Program-made: the position numbers and the translations under genes | Shown here: one piece after another, positions 18,347-26,602 of the stretch | Layout: every line of letters begins with the position of its first letter | How positions within the stretch are numbered: position 1 is the stretch's first letter | Notes under the pieces: model-generated | Told to the model about the DNA's origin: nothing | Seen by the model: the letters and a program-made list of their open reading frames with translations, nothing else | Database searches by the model: none | Origin: Deinococcus sp. Arct2-2 | GTDB taxonomy: Bacteria > Deinococcota > Deinococci > Deinococcales > Deinococcaceae | Direction of reading: 5' to 3' | Length of the DNA: 45,645 nt | NCBI RefSeq assembly: GCF_004801315.1 | Contig: NZ_SSNW01000045.1 | Location: 1 to 45,645, forward strand

Positions 18347-18396
18347 AACGTGGATCGTGGTTTGGGGGTTTTCCCTGTCCACGATCCACGTTCTAC
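18343..18396. repeat. perfect inverted repeat, family 3 copy A (likely bidirectional terminator)
   Basis: GTAGAACGTGGATCGTGG (18343-18360) is repeated as its exact complement at 18379-18396 around an 18-base loop. The 18-bp stem lies between convergent genes, one stop codon being in the arm. A near copy is found at 19538-19594 on the other side of prs. Related half-elements lie at 42711 and 44723. Confidence 0.8.
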
Positions 18397-18407
18397 CACC
18401 CGCCCTC

Positions 18408-19406
18408 CTACTCGAACAACGTACTCACACTTTCCCCGCTATGAATATTGGCAATCGCGTTGGCAAACAGCGGCGCAACGTCCAGCACGGCCAATTTGCC
18501 GCCTGCTGCCAGAATCTTGCTTTCGGGCACCAGCACTGTGTTGGTACTTGCCACCTGCGTCACGTCCAGCGCGGCGATTCGTTCTATGGCGGGGCCGGTG
18601 TAGACGCCGTGCGTCACCGCCACATACACGTCTTTTGCGCCCATGCTGCGGCAGATATTCACCGTTTCCACAAGGCTGCCCGCCGTGCTGATCTCGTCGT
18701 CCACGATGAACACGGTTTTGCCTTCCACTTCCCCGATCAGGGCGCGGGGCCGGACTTCGGTGTCGCTGATGCGCTCTTTGTCGATCATGGCGAGGCCGGA
18801 ATCGAGGCGGCGGGCAATCTGAGACGCCCGCTTGATGCTGCCTGCGTCGGGGGCCAGTACCACGCCTTCATGGGCGTTGGGCACGCAGTTTTTGAAGTGC
18901 TGCGTCAGCACGATATCTGCCGAGAGGTGATCCACGGGTACCTTGAAAAACCCGTGAACCTGCGGAGAATGCAGCGTCATCATCAAAATCCGGTCTGCGC
19001 CCGCTTCCTGAAGCAAATCGGCCACCAAACGGCCCGCGATGGAGATGCGGGGGCTGTCTTTTTTGTCGCTGCGGGCGTAACTGTAATACGGAATCACGGC
19101 GGTCACGCGACCTGCGCTGGCGCTTTTGGCGGCGTCGATCATCAGCATCAGTTCCATAATCGCGTCGCTGACGGGCGTGCTGAAGGTCTGGATGATAAAC
19201 ACATCGCCTTCACGCAGCGATTCTTCGTAATGCACGATGATGTTGTCGTTGGTGAATTTCTCGGTTTTGCTGTTGCCCAGCGGCACGCCGAGGTTGTCGC
19301 AAATGGCCTGTGCCAGCGGGCGATTGCTCTGGCCTGCAAACACGAGCAGCGGCGCACGGTGGCTTCTGGCAATACGGTCAGTGTGGGTGGATCGGAGCAG
19401 AGACAC
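18408..19406 (-). CDS. prs: ribose-phosphate pyrophosphokinase
   Basis: About 332 residues. It makes PRPP from ribose 5-phosphate and ATP for purine, pyrimidine, histidine and tryptophan synthesis. Landmarks are [16 protein letters not shown] at the N-terminus, [11 protein letters not shown] (the ATP loop), [12 protein letters not shown], and the PRPP loop [16 protein letters not shown]. The start is GTG 19406 with GGAGG eight bases upstream; the ORF extends 22 codons further but without a ribosome site. It is flanked on both sides by copies of the GGATCGTGG hairpin repeat. Confidence 0.95.
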   Translation of the reverse strand: MSLLRSTHTDRIARSHRAPLLVFAGQSNRPLAQAICDNLGVPLGNSKTEKFTNDNIIVHYEESLREGDVFIIQTFSTPVSDAIMELMLMIDAAKSASAGRVTAVIPYYSYARSDKKDSPRISIAGRLVADLLQEAGADRILMMTLHSPQVHGFFKVPVDHLSADIVLTQHFKNCVPNAHEGVVLAPDAGSIKRASQIARRLDSGLAMIDKERISDTEVRPRALIGEVEGKTVFIVDDEISTAGSLVETVNICRSMGAKDVYVAVTHGVYTGPAIERIAALDVTQVASTNTVLVPESKILAAGGKLAVLDVAPLFANAIANIHSGESVSTLFE

Positions 19407-19537
19407 GGTGAAATCCTCCGGAGGCGGGAAGAGAAGGAGCGGGGAATATCCAGAACTTGTCGCAGGCAGCATACCGTGAGTGGCGGGCCGGGGCCGTCCG
19501 TCGCCGCGTGACAGGGCTAGAAGTCATGGTTCGTGGC

Positions 19538-19594
19538 AAATGGAACGTGGATCGTGGTTGGGGAGGTTGTCCCTTTCCACGATCCATGTTTTGT
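19538..19594. repeat. inverted repeat, family 3 copy B
   Basis: GGAACGTGGATCGTGG (19542-19557) faces CCACGATCCATGTTTTG (19577-19593). Nine inner pairs are perfect and the outer ones are partly degenerate. It is related to copy A at 18343. It lies in the 19407-19710 gap, which also contains a CCCTCTCCCGCAGGGGGCGAG segment in outline near 19669. No gene is seen there. Confidence 0.7.
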
Positions 19595-19710
19595 GGCTCA
19601 CGGCTTCCGGCCATTGCATTGGGCGGGTGTGTCGCGCGGACACCCCCTCACCCCGCTCCGTTGGAGCGCCCCTCTCCCGCAGGGGGCGAGCGCAAAACCC
19701 AAAATCGGAA

Positions 19711-20847
19711 CTACTCCCCCCTAAAAATCTTCCCTACCTTGTCAAAAAACCCTTCCGGCCTCTCGTTCACCTCGTCGCCTACAGCGCGGGCATAGGCCAG
19801 CAGCGCTTCGCGGGCTTCGGGCGTCAGTTGGGCGGGTTTGGGCACCTGCACGTCATATTCAACGATCAGGTCGCCGCTGCCTGCACCCTGCAAGCGGGGC
19901 AGCCCTTGCCCACGCAGGCGGTAGAGTTCGCCGTGTTGTGTGCCTGCCTTGACCTCCACGTTTTGGGGGCCGTCCAGCGTAGGCACGGTAATTTGCCCGC
20001 CCAGCGCGGCCTTGGCAAACCCAATGCGCGAGGTATAGATCAGGTGCTCTTGCTCGCGGCGCAGCTCGGCGTGGCGCTCCATTTCTATGTGCACGTACAG
20101 GTCGCCGTTGCCCCCCGGCCCCTCGTTGCCCATGCCCGACACGCGAATTCGGTAGCCCTCGTCTATGCCGCGTGGCAATTTTACCTTCACGGTTTCGGCC
20201 TTGAGGGTGCGGCCCCGGCCCCGGCAAACAGTGCAGGGGTCTTCGATCAGGACGCCTTCGCCCCGGCAGGTGGGGCAGGGCTGCTGGGTGTCTACCACGC
20301 CAAAAATGGTGCGTGCCTGTGCCCGAACCGCGCCCGCGCCCTTACAGGTGGTGCAGGTTTTGGGCGGTTTGCCTCCCGGCTCGCTGCGGTTGCCTTGGCA
20401 GTGTTCGCAGGTGGTCAGGCGGTCTACGTCCACCTCAATTTCGTCGCCTGCCCGCGCCTGAAGCAGCGTCACGTGTGCTTCGGTTTCTAGGTCGTCGCCG
20501 CGTGCGGGGCCACGCCGTCCACCGCGCCCACCCACCGCGCCGCCAAAGAGCTGCTCAAAAATATCCATCGGATCAATGCCGCCGCCGCCCATGCCGCCAA
20601 ACGGGTCGCCCCCCGGCATGCCGTTACTTGGCGCACTGCCAAAGCGGTCGTAGTGCGCCCGTTTTTCGCCGTCCGACAGCACCGCGTAGGCCTCGTTGAT
20701 GCGGGCGAACTGTTCGGCAGCGCCCGCTTCCTTGTTGCGGTCAGGATGGAATTTGAGCGCCAACTTGCGGTAAGCACTCTTGATCTCGTCGGGGGCGGCA
20801 GTGCGGGACACGCCCAGCAAGTCGTAATAGTCGGTTTGTGCAGTCAT
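19711..20847 (-). CDS. dnaJ: molecular chaperone DnaJ (type I Hsp40)
   Basis: 378 residues, the standard length. The J-domain is at residues 6-70 with the HPDRN motif that stimulates DnaK. A Gly/Phe-rich linker ([15 protein letters not shown]) follows. Four zinc-binding CxxC repeats are present: [23 protein letters not shown] and CTVCRGRG; the first departs from the usual CxGxG pattern. The C-terminal substrate domains end with the [10 protein letters not shown] region. No dnaK or grpE is nearby. Confidence 0.93.
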   Translation of the reverse strand: MTAQTDYYDLLGVSRTAAPDEIKSAYRKLALKFHPDRNKEAGAAEQFARINEAYAVLSDGEKRAHYDRFGSAPSNGMPGGDPFGGMGGGGIDPMDIFEQLFGGAVGGRGGRRGPARGDDLETEAHVTLLQARAGDEIEVDVDRLTTCEHCQGNRSEPGGKPPKTCTTCKGAGAVRAQARTIFGVVDTQQPCPTCRGEGVLIEDPCTVCRGRGRTLKAETVKVKLPRGIDEGYRIRVSGMGNEGPGGNGDLYVHIEMERHAELRREQEHLIYTSRIGFAKAALGGQITVPTLDGPQNVEVKAGTQHGELYRLRGQGLPRLQGAGSGDLIVEYDVQVPKPAQLTPEAREALLAYARAVGDEVNERPEGFFDKVGKIFRGE

Positions 20848-21001
20848 ATCAGTGTCTCTTGGCCTCTTCGGTGGGTGCGCTGGATAAGCGTGATCTTGGG
20901 ATTCACAGCCAGCGCCACAGCACCAGCATTTAGCCCACAGGTTAACATGACCACACTCAGAAAAAGTGGGCTAGGGGTGTTGGGGGATGGGTTACCCGAT
21001 C

Positions 21002-21023
21002 AGTGTACTTTTTTTGGTACACT
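21002..21023 (+). promoter_or_regulatory. palindromic operator and -10 box of the HigB/HigA-type pair
   Basis: AGTGTAC (21002-21008) and GTACACT (21017-21023) are exact complements separated by a T-rich spacer of eight bases. TACACT within the right half is a good -10, nine bases before GTG 21033. The symmetric site over the promoter suggests autorepression by the helix-turn-helix antitoxin. Confidence 0.55.
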
Positions 21024-21032
21024 ATCTTTTGT

Positions 21033-21401
21033 GTGACCGATTCAGTCGAAGAAAACAGCCCGCAACCTATTCTCGCCGTCCGTTTTTTTCAAACAGCCGC
21101 CCAGAATGAACCTGTCCGCGATTGGCTTAAAGTATTGCCCAGAGAAGACCGCCGAAGGGTAGGGAAGGACATCAAAACGGCGCAATTCGGCTGGCCTTTA
21201 GGGATGCCGCTCATCCGTAAGTTGGAAAAAGGTTTGTGGGAGGTGCGGAGTTCTCTGCAAGACGGGATTGGCCGCGTCATCTTTACGGTGATTGGCAACC
21301 AAATGGTGTTGCTTCACGGCTTTATTAAAAAATCCCAGAAAACGCCGCTGAACGAGCTGGAAACCGCACGCAAACGCCTCAAACTTCTGGAGGGAAGATG
21401 A
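21033..21401 (+). CDS. higB: HigB-like toxin (phage Gp49/RelE superfamily)
   Basis: About 122 residues. The segment MPLIRKLEKGLWEVRSSL, then GRVIFTVIGNQMVLLHGFIKK, is the Gp49/HigB pattern, ending in the helical ELETARKRL. These toxins cleave translated mRNA on the ribosome. The start GTG 21033 was preferred over a GTG ten codons upstream that lies inside the promoter palindrome. The stop overlaps the antitoxin start (ATGA). Base composition is lower in GC than the surroundings. Confidence 0.85.
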   Translation: MTDSVEENSPQPILAVRFFQTAAQNEPVRDWLKVLPREDRRRVGKDIKTAQFGWPLGMPLIRKLEKGLWEVRSSLQDGIGRVIFTVIGNQMVLLHGFIKKSQKTPLNELETARKRLKLLEGR

Positions 21402-21691
21402 CTGGGAAAGAGAGCAATCAACATATAGGGAGCGACTTCGATGCTTTTCTAGCGGAAGATGGCTTGTTGGTGGAGGTCGAAGCGGTGGCCCTCAAGCGCG
21501 TCATCGCGTTCCAAGTGCAGCAAGAAATGCAGCGTGCGGGCCTGTCTAAGACTCAATTGGCCCACCGAATGGCGACGAGCCGCTCTGCGGTAGATCGTCT
21601 ACTTGATCCCGAAAACCACGCCGTTACTCTGCGTACCTTGGAGCGGGCCGCCGAAGTATTGGGCAAGCGGCTGAAGCTGGAATTGGTTTGA
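21398..21691 (+). CDS. higA: HigA-like antitoxin, XRE-type helix-turn-helix
   Basis: A 97-residue protein. The C-terminal half is a helix-turn-helix domain: LSKTQLAHRMATSRSAVDRL (residues 51-70), then the TLRTLERAAEVLGKRL helix. It would neutralise the HigB-like toxin and repress the shared promoter. The ATG overlaps the toxin stop by four bases. Toxin-first order is typical of higBA. Confidence 0.88.
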   Translation: MTGKESNQHIGSDFDAFLAEDGLLVEVEAVALKRVIAFQVQQEMQRAGLSKTQLAHRMATSRSAVDRLLDPENHAVTLRTLERAAEVLGKRLKLELV

Positions 21692-21712
21692 GCGCGGCTG
21701 AATTGGAAACCA

Positions 21713-22738
21713 TTACCAGTCCAAAATCACTTTTCCACTCTGCCCGCCCAACATGGCGTCGAAGCCTTGCTGGAAGTCGTCTATACCGAAGCGGTGGGTC
21801 AGGATCGGGGTCAGGTCTAGGCCCGATTGAATCAGGGCGGCCATCTTGTACCACGTCTCGAACATCTCGCGCCCGTAGATGCCCTTGATGGTCAGCATCT
21901 TAAAGATGACGGCGTTCCAGTCGATGTCTACGCGGCCTGCCGGAATGCCGAGCAGCGCGATTTTGCCGCCGTTGTTCATCACGCTCACCATTTGGGCAAA
22001 GGCTGGACTGCTGCCGCTCATTTCTAAGCCCACGTCGAAGCCTTCGGTCATGCCGAGTTCGGTGGTCGCCACCGTCCAGAGGTCTTCGCGGGCTACGTTT
22101 ACCGCCCGCGTCGCGCCCATGTTGCGGGCCAAGTCTAGGCGGTAATCGTTGATGTCGGTGACCACCACTTGCCGCGCTCCGGCGTGTTTGGCAACGGCGG
22201 CGGCCATCACCCCAATCGGCCCCGCGCCCGTGATCAGCACGTCTTCGCCCACCAGATCGAAGCTGAGGGCGGTATGCACGGCGTTGCCGAACGGATCAAA
22301 GATCGCCGCCACTTCATCCGAAATATCGTCGGGGATTTTGAAGGCGTTGAAGGCAGGCAGCACCAGATATTCGGCAAAGCTGCCCGGACGGTTCACGCCC
22401 ACGCCGAGGGTGTTGCGGCAGAGGTGGCGGCGTCCTGCACGGCAATTGCGGCAGTGTCCGCAGGTGACGTGACCCTCACCACTGACCCGGTCTCCCACCG
22501 CGAAGCCGCGCACTTCGCTGCCCATGCCCGCCACCACGCCCACGTATTCGTGGCCCACTACCATCGGCACGGGAATGGTGTGCTGTGCCCACTCGTCCCA
22601 TTTGTAGATGTGAACGTCGGTGCCGCAAATACTGCTCTTTTTGACCCGAATCAGCAGATCGTTGGGGCCGGGCGTGGGTACGTCGGTTTCAATCATCCAG
22701 ATGCCTTCGCGGGCATGTTGTTTACTCAGCGCCCGCAT
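21713..22738 (-). CDS. tdh: L-threonine 3-dehydrogenase
   Basis: A zinc-dependent medium-chain dehydrogenase that oxidises threonine to 2-amino-3-oxobutanoate using NAD. It has the catalytic zinc cysteine in [16 protein letters not shown], the GHEYVGVV glutamate region, the four structural zinc cysteines ([15 protein letters not shown]), and the Rossmann motif [11 protein letters not shown]. The start MRALSK (ATG 22738) matches the conserved family start; ATG 22771 is 11 codons longer and equally possible. With ilvA this gives two routes of threonine breakdown in the window. Confidence 0.93.
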   Translation of the reverse strand: MRALSKQHAREGIWMIETDVPTPGPNDLLIRVKKSSICGTDVHIYKWDEWAQHTIPVPMVVGHEYVGVVAGMGSEVRGFAVGDRVSGEGHVTCGHCRNCRAGRRHLCRNTLGVGVNRPGSFAEYLVLPAFNAFKIPDDISDEVAAIFDPFGNAVHTALSFDLVGEDVLITGAGPIGVMAAAVAKHAGARQVVVTDINDYRLDLARNMGATRAVNVAREDLWTVATTELGMTEGFDVGLEMSGSSPAFAQMVSVMNNGGKIALLGIPAGRVDIDWNAVIFKMLTIKGIYGREMFETWYKMAALIQSGLDLTPILTHRFGIDDFQQGFDAMLGGQSGKVILDW

Positions 22739-22945
22739 GGTGCGGGGTGGTTGGGAAGGGGCGTCAATCATGGACACAGGGGAGAGGGTCACGGCAACGG
22801 TTCTACTCCCCCTAGACAAGCCGTGCAATGCGGGCCTTCACCGTTGGCCGGAATAGCGGGCCAGAGTGTTCCACGGCCATTCGTCAACGCTGGCTCAAGC
22901 CCCGGTGTAGCCTCCCGGTCATGTTGGGCGCGTAGGCTGTAGGGC

Positions 22946-23107
22946 ATGATCAAATTTCGCCGCCAGAATGCCCTGACCCCCGAAAAAGACGCCGAAGTGA
23001 ACATCAACCTCGTGCCGCTGTTGTTTTTCGTGGTGGGTTACGTGGCCGTGCGTGCCCTGCTGCACACTGCCCAGAACGCTACGCCCACCGAAAACGCCGC
23101 CGAATAA
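22946..23107 (+). CDS. small membrane protein of unknown function (53 residues)
   Basis: A basic N-terminus (MIKFRRQNAL) and acidic stretch are followed by one transmembrane helix (VPLLFFVVGYVAVRALL) and a short Ala/Thr/Glu tail. TAGGCT (22933-22938) lies seven bases before the ATG, the leaderless arrangement, which supports it as a real gene although it was too short to be listed by a length cutoff. It lies divergent from tdh. Function unknown. Confidence 0.6.
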   Translation: MIKFRRQNALTPEKDAEVNINLVPLLFFVVGYVAVRALLHTAQNATPTENAAE

Positions 23108-23190
23108 ACCGGCGTTACCCCCAAGTGCTGCCCCCAGCCCGGCTAGGCCGTGTGATGACCTAGAAAGACTGGCCGCGCTACCCTGACCCT

Positions 23191-23619
23191 ATGACCAATC
23201 CCGCCCCTCAACAATTCAAGAGCGCCCGTAGTGGCCGTTACGTGGTTCCCGGTTGGATGAATCTGGTGCCCGGCCAGAGCGACAGCGTGGAAATCCAGCT
23301 CAATATCGAAGAAAAAGACCTGACCCGTGAGCAGGCCAGCCTCCTCATCGAGTACTGGGCCACCCCCACCGACCTGACCCTGCAAAGCGTGCTGCCCGTG
23401 CGTGCTTTTACGGCTGCCCCCGAAGGCTGGTGCGTCTTCGTGCCCGCTCAGGGCCGCGTGTTGGTGCGGGCCATCGATCCCCAGCCCAATCCGCCTGTGC
23501 TGGCAAGCCACTGGATCAACGTGGATCCCCAAACGCCCCCCGGAACCACCGTGCATGTGCAGGTCAACTTCCCCGTTGCGCCTACGCCCGTGCAGAACCT
23601 GTTTTTGAAACCGAACTGA
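23191..23619 (+). CDS. protein of unknown function, cytoplasmic
   Basis: A 142-residue protein with no signal peptide or membrane helix. It is proline- and valine-rich and looks like a beta-sandwich (SVEIQLNIEEKDLT, WCVFVPAQGRVLVRAI, TVHVQVNFPV). TACCCT (23179-23184) sits six bases before the ATG. I do not recognise a family. Codon use is typical of the neighbours, so it is probably an ordinary lineage-specific gene. Confidence 0.7.
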   Translation: MTNPAPQQFKSARSGRYVVPGWMNLVPGQSDSVEIQLNIEEKDLTREQASLLIEYWATPTDLTLQSVLPVRAFTAAPEGWCVFVPAQGRVLVRAIDPQPNPPVLASHWINVDPQTPPGTTVHVQVNFPVAPTPVQNLFLKPN

Positions 23620-23705
23620 GGGTGTAGGCAGTGGGCGGTAGGTTGCGGCAAAAGCCCCTCCTACCGCCCATTTCCTGTGCAGCTTAAATTACCAGAATGT
23701 GCGGG

Positions 23706-24911
23706 CTACTCGGCAGAGGTGGGCCGCACATTCAGTCTTGTCTTGAATGGTTGCTTGGGCCGCAGCCAGTTGCGGGCGGGCATCTCGATAGTCTTGAGTG
23801 TCATGACGCTGAGGCCCACCAACCCTACCACCACGAGAGCTGCGGCCCACTGCGGCACGGGATAACCGTCGTCACGCAGTAGTTCTAGCGTCTTGTACAC
23901 AACCCAATGGATGATGTACAGCGAATAACTGGCCTCTCCGAGAAGAACCAACGTTTTGTGTTCGAGCAGGCGTGACAACAGGGTGCGGCCTGAAGCGAAA
24001 GCAAAAATAATGGCGGCAAAAGGCAGCGTGTAGGCCAGATAAGCGTGCATGGTTTCATTCAGAATGCGGGGCCACAGTTCGGCGCTGCCGCGCTCGCCCA
24101 AAAATTTGAAGACGCCCGCTCCTGCGATGGCCGCGCCCGCCAACAGCAGGGTGGTATGACGGCCCCGCGTGCTTAAGGTGTACTTCTGTTCGCCTGCCCG
24201 CCCCCGCAAATAGGCCACGCCCAATACACAGCCGATGATGAATTCCCACACCCGCAGCAACGCCGAGGTAAAGGCGAAGTCTAGACTTGGTGCTGTGGAT
24301 GCCAAGTGCACCTGCACCGTCCAGATATGCACAGCAATTTGAACAGCCGCCAAACCGATCATCACGGCGTACAGATTGACGCGGGGTGAAAGCCGTGCCA
24401 GAAGTATGATAATGACTGGGAAGGCAAGATAGAAGAAAGTCTCGCAGGCGATACTCCAAGCAGGCGAGTTCCAGATGCTGGTAGAACCGACACTGTAGAC
24501 CTGCACCAACAGCGCCTCTTTTACCCATGATGCGCCTACCGCTGAGCCACTTTCGGCCAATTGGCGGGCGGAAAACAGGTCGCTGGCATGGGTCAGGGAA
24601 TATAACGTCAGTGGCGTAATGGCAAGCAATGTGAACAGATGCATGGGATACACCCTTGCGAACCGGGCCTGCAAAAACGACTTGATTTGACCGATGCTAA
24701 CGCTGCCGCTGAATTTGGCGGCATAGGTGTACGTCAAAATAAAACCGCTGAGGACAAAGAAGAAGGCGACCCCAGTTGGCCCCATGCCGATCAGTTGCTT
24801 GATGCCGGGTGGGTAGGTGAAGAAGGGCGCAAAATGGAACAGCACTACGATCAGGGGGGCGAAAAATCTCAGGCTGGTCAGGGCATGAAGCCGTTGAGTT
24901 TGAGATTGCAT
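23706..24911 (-). CDS. acyltransferase family 3 membrane protein
   Basis: A 401-residue integral membrane protein with about ten hydrophobic helices. The N-terminal LTSLRFFAPLIVVLFHF contains the conserved arginine and histidine of OafA/YrhL-type acyltransferases, and FFFVLSGFILTYTY follows as expected. The C-terminal SLYIIHWVVYK is also typical. These enzymes O-acylate cell-surface sugars or other envelope molecules. It stands alone. Confidence 0.88.
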   Translation of the reverse strand: MQSQTQRLHALTSLRFFAPLIVVLFHFAPFFTYPPGIKQLIGMGPTGVAFFFVLSGFILTYTYAAKFSGSVSIGQIKSFLQARFARVYPMHLFTLLAITPLTLYSLTHASDLFSARQLAESGSAVGASWVKEALLVQVYSVGSTSIWNSPAWSIACETFFYLAFPVIIILLARLSPRVNLYAVMIGLAAVQIAVHIWTVQVHLASTAPSLDFAFTSALLRVWEFIIGCVLGVAYLRGRAGEQKYTLSTRGRHTTLLLAGAAIAGAGVFKFLGERGSAELWPRILNETMHAYLAYTLPFAAIIFAFASGRTLLSRLLEHKTLVLLGEASYSLYIIHWVVYKTLELLRDDGYPVPQWAAALVVVGLVGLSVMTLKTIEMPARNWLRPKQPFKTRLNVRPTSAE

Positions 24912-25037
24912 CTCGTCCCCCCAGTGCAGGCGAGCGGCCAGAGCGATCAGGGTCGTTCTCCGCAGGCTCGCTTTGCATCTTCAGAAAGGGTAGAAATGAG
25001 AGCGCTAAGGAAACGTTAAGCACCGGCTTTAGCTGAC

Positions 25038-25718
25038 TCACCACCCCAGCAATGCCTCCACGCCCCGCCTCGTCGCAGCCAATGCCTCGGCCAATGTCCA
25101 GCTTGCCCGGTCACGCGGCCCCACCGGGTTGCTGATGCCGCGTATTTCTAGCGCGGGCACGCCCCACCGTAAGGCCGCGTGTGCCACGCCTGCACCTTCC
25201 ATGCCTTCGCACACTGCACCGGGAAAGCGGGTGGCGAGGGCGTGGGCCACAGCCAAGCTGCCCGTCACCGTGGACAGCGTGAGGGCGGGGCCGTAGCCGA
25301 CGCGCAGGCCAGACTGTTGCACCCCGGAATACTGGAGGCGTTCGGCCAGAGCCTGTGCCCCGTGCCATGCCGGAAATATCCCCCCGTTAGGCTGATCGGA
25401 GGACTGGTCAGGCTGCACGCTGAGGCCCAATTCTTCTAAAGACAAAAACGTTTCCTGACCCGGCAGACCGTCTACAGCGCCCAAGTCGGCCTGTGCCATC
25501 AGGCTAGAAATGGCGAGGTCGCCGGGCTGTAATCCGCTGCCGGGGTACGCGCCGCCGATGCCCGCACTGACGGCTAAATCGTAGGGTTCGCGCATCAGCT
25601 CTTGCTGGGTACTCAGGGCCGCTGCCACCGCGCCCACACCGCAGACCACCACATGTGCGGGTACGCCTGCCAGCCTCGCCGCTTCGCCCGCTGTGGCTAC
25701 GATAATCAGGACTTTCAT
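25038..25718 (-). CDS. mqnB: futalosine hydrolase
   Basis: A 226-residue nucleosidase of the phosphorylase superfamily. It splits futalosine to dehypoxanthine futalosine in the alternative menaquinone pathway. It shows the N-terminal IIVATAGEAARLAG, CGVGAVAAA, SAGIGGAYPGSGL, and the substrate-end motifs GMEGAGVAHAAL and EIRGISNPVGPRD, typical of MqnB rather than MTA nucleosidase. TATGCT lies nine bases before the ATG. mqnD is found at 40068, so the window has two steps of this route. Confidence 0.92.
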   Translation of the reverse strand: MKVLIIVATAGEAARLAGVPAHVVVCGVGAVAAALSTQQELMREPYDLAVSAGIGGAYPGSGLQPGDLAISSLMAQADLGAVDGLPGQETFLSLEELGLSVQPDQSSDQPNGGIFPAWHGAQALAERLQYSGVQQSGLRVGYGPALTLSTVTGSLAVAHALATRFPGAVCEGMEGAGVAHAALRWGVPALEIRGISNPVGPRDRASWTLAEALAATRRGVEALLGW

Positions 25719-25736
25719 TTGAGCAAAAGCATAGGC

Positions 25737-26552
25737 CTAAAACTTCTTCCATCTCGTTAATTTCTCTGCTGGTAAGGCTGACCAAACAACAGAGCTGACA
25801 TGAACCCCGTTGGGTGCAGTGAATTCACTTCTATATTCTCTGATTAAGGCATTCCAACCACGAATGAGCTTGAGGTTAATCAATATCTTGGTCTGGGAGA
25901 TATTCCGGGAACCGTTTACCTGTTCGGTGCCCTGAATGCACTCGGTTTCCACTTTTATAGTGACGTCTTCGGGTGTCCACATCAGTTGGGCATACTCGCC
26001 TGAATTCAGTTCGGCTGACTGAATGCGCCCATATTGGGCAATTGGAGACGTTTGAGGTTGAAGTGCGGGAGAACTTGCGCTCTGTGCCAGCTCCGCGATG
26101 TCCTTCAGATAGTAGGAATAAGAGCTGCTGGCGCTTCTCACCTCAGGATCGCCGCTGGCCTTTACGTTGTTGATGCCGCAGTAATTGGTGGCTGTTTGCT
26201 GCGCCCCAAACGTTTTTGAAAGGGCGCGTGGAGCCTCTGCCCTTAGGAGTAGATGTTCTTGAATGCTTAAAGTGCCCACAGGTGAAATTGTTCCGGCAGC
26301 TTCCTCAGGTTGACCGTGCCTGTTGATGTCGCTGTAAATTTTGAGAGGTGCGCTGGCTTTCCAGTCCATCACCGTTCCGCTGGGGACGTAGTTTTCACCC
26401 AAAGGCGATGAGGTCAAATCGGGCAACGGCGCACTAGGAACTGAAACGTAGAGCGGCTGAAGCTCGGTGAGCGTCAACTCTCGGTAGCCTTCGCCGCACC
26501 CGCTTAAGCCAATCAAAAGCACAGGAACACACCAGATCAAGTTTCTCGCCAT
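25737..26552 (-). CDS. lipoprotein of unknown function
   Basis: About 271 residues. The signal peptide ends in the lipobox IGLSGC, so the protein is probably lipid-anchored. The mature part is Ser/Thr/Pro-rich with three further cysteines and no family I recognise. GC content is lower than the neighbours. ATG 26552 gives a compact signal peptide (MARNLIWCVPVLLIGLSG); a TTG four codons upstream is also in frame. It follows mqnB on the same strand. Confidence 0.7.
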   Translation of the reverse strand: MARNLIWCVPVLLIGLSGCGEGYRELTLTELQPLYVSVPSAPLPDLTSSPLGENYVPSGTVMDWKASAPLKIYSDINRHGQPEEAAGTISPVGTLSIQEHLLLRAEAPRALSKTFGAQQTATNYCGINNVKASGDPEVRSASSSYSYYLKDIAELAQSASSPALQPQTSPIAQYGRIQSAELNSGEYAQLMWTPEDVTIKVETECIQGTEQVNGSRNISQTKILINLKLIRGWNALIREYRSEFTAPNGVHVSSVVWSALPAEKLTRWKKF

Positions 26553-26602
26553 ACGGCCATTCAATCAGAATGTCAGATCTGAGGCTCACTTCTTTGCCTC
26601 TC

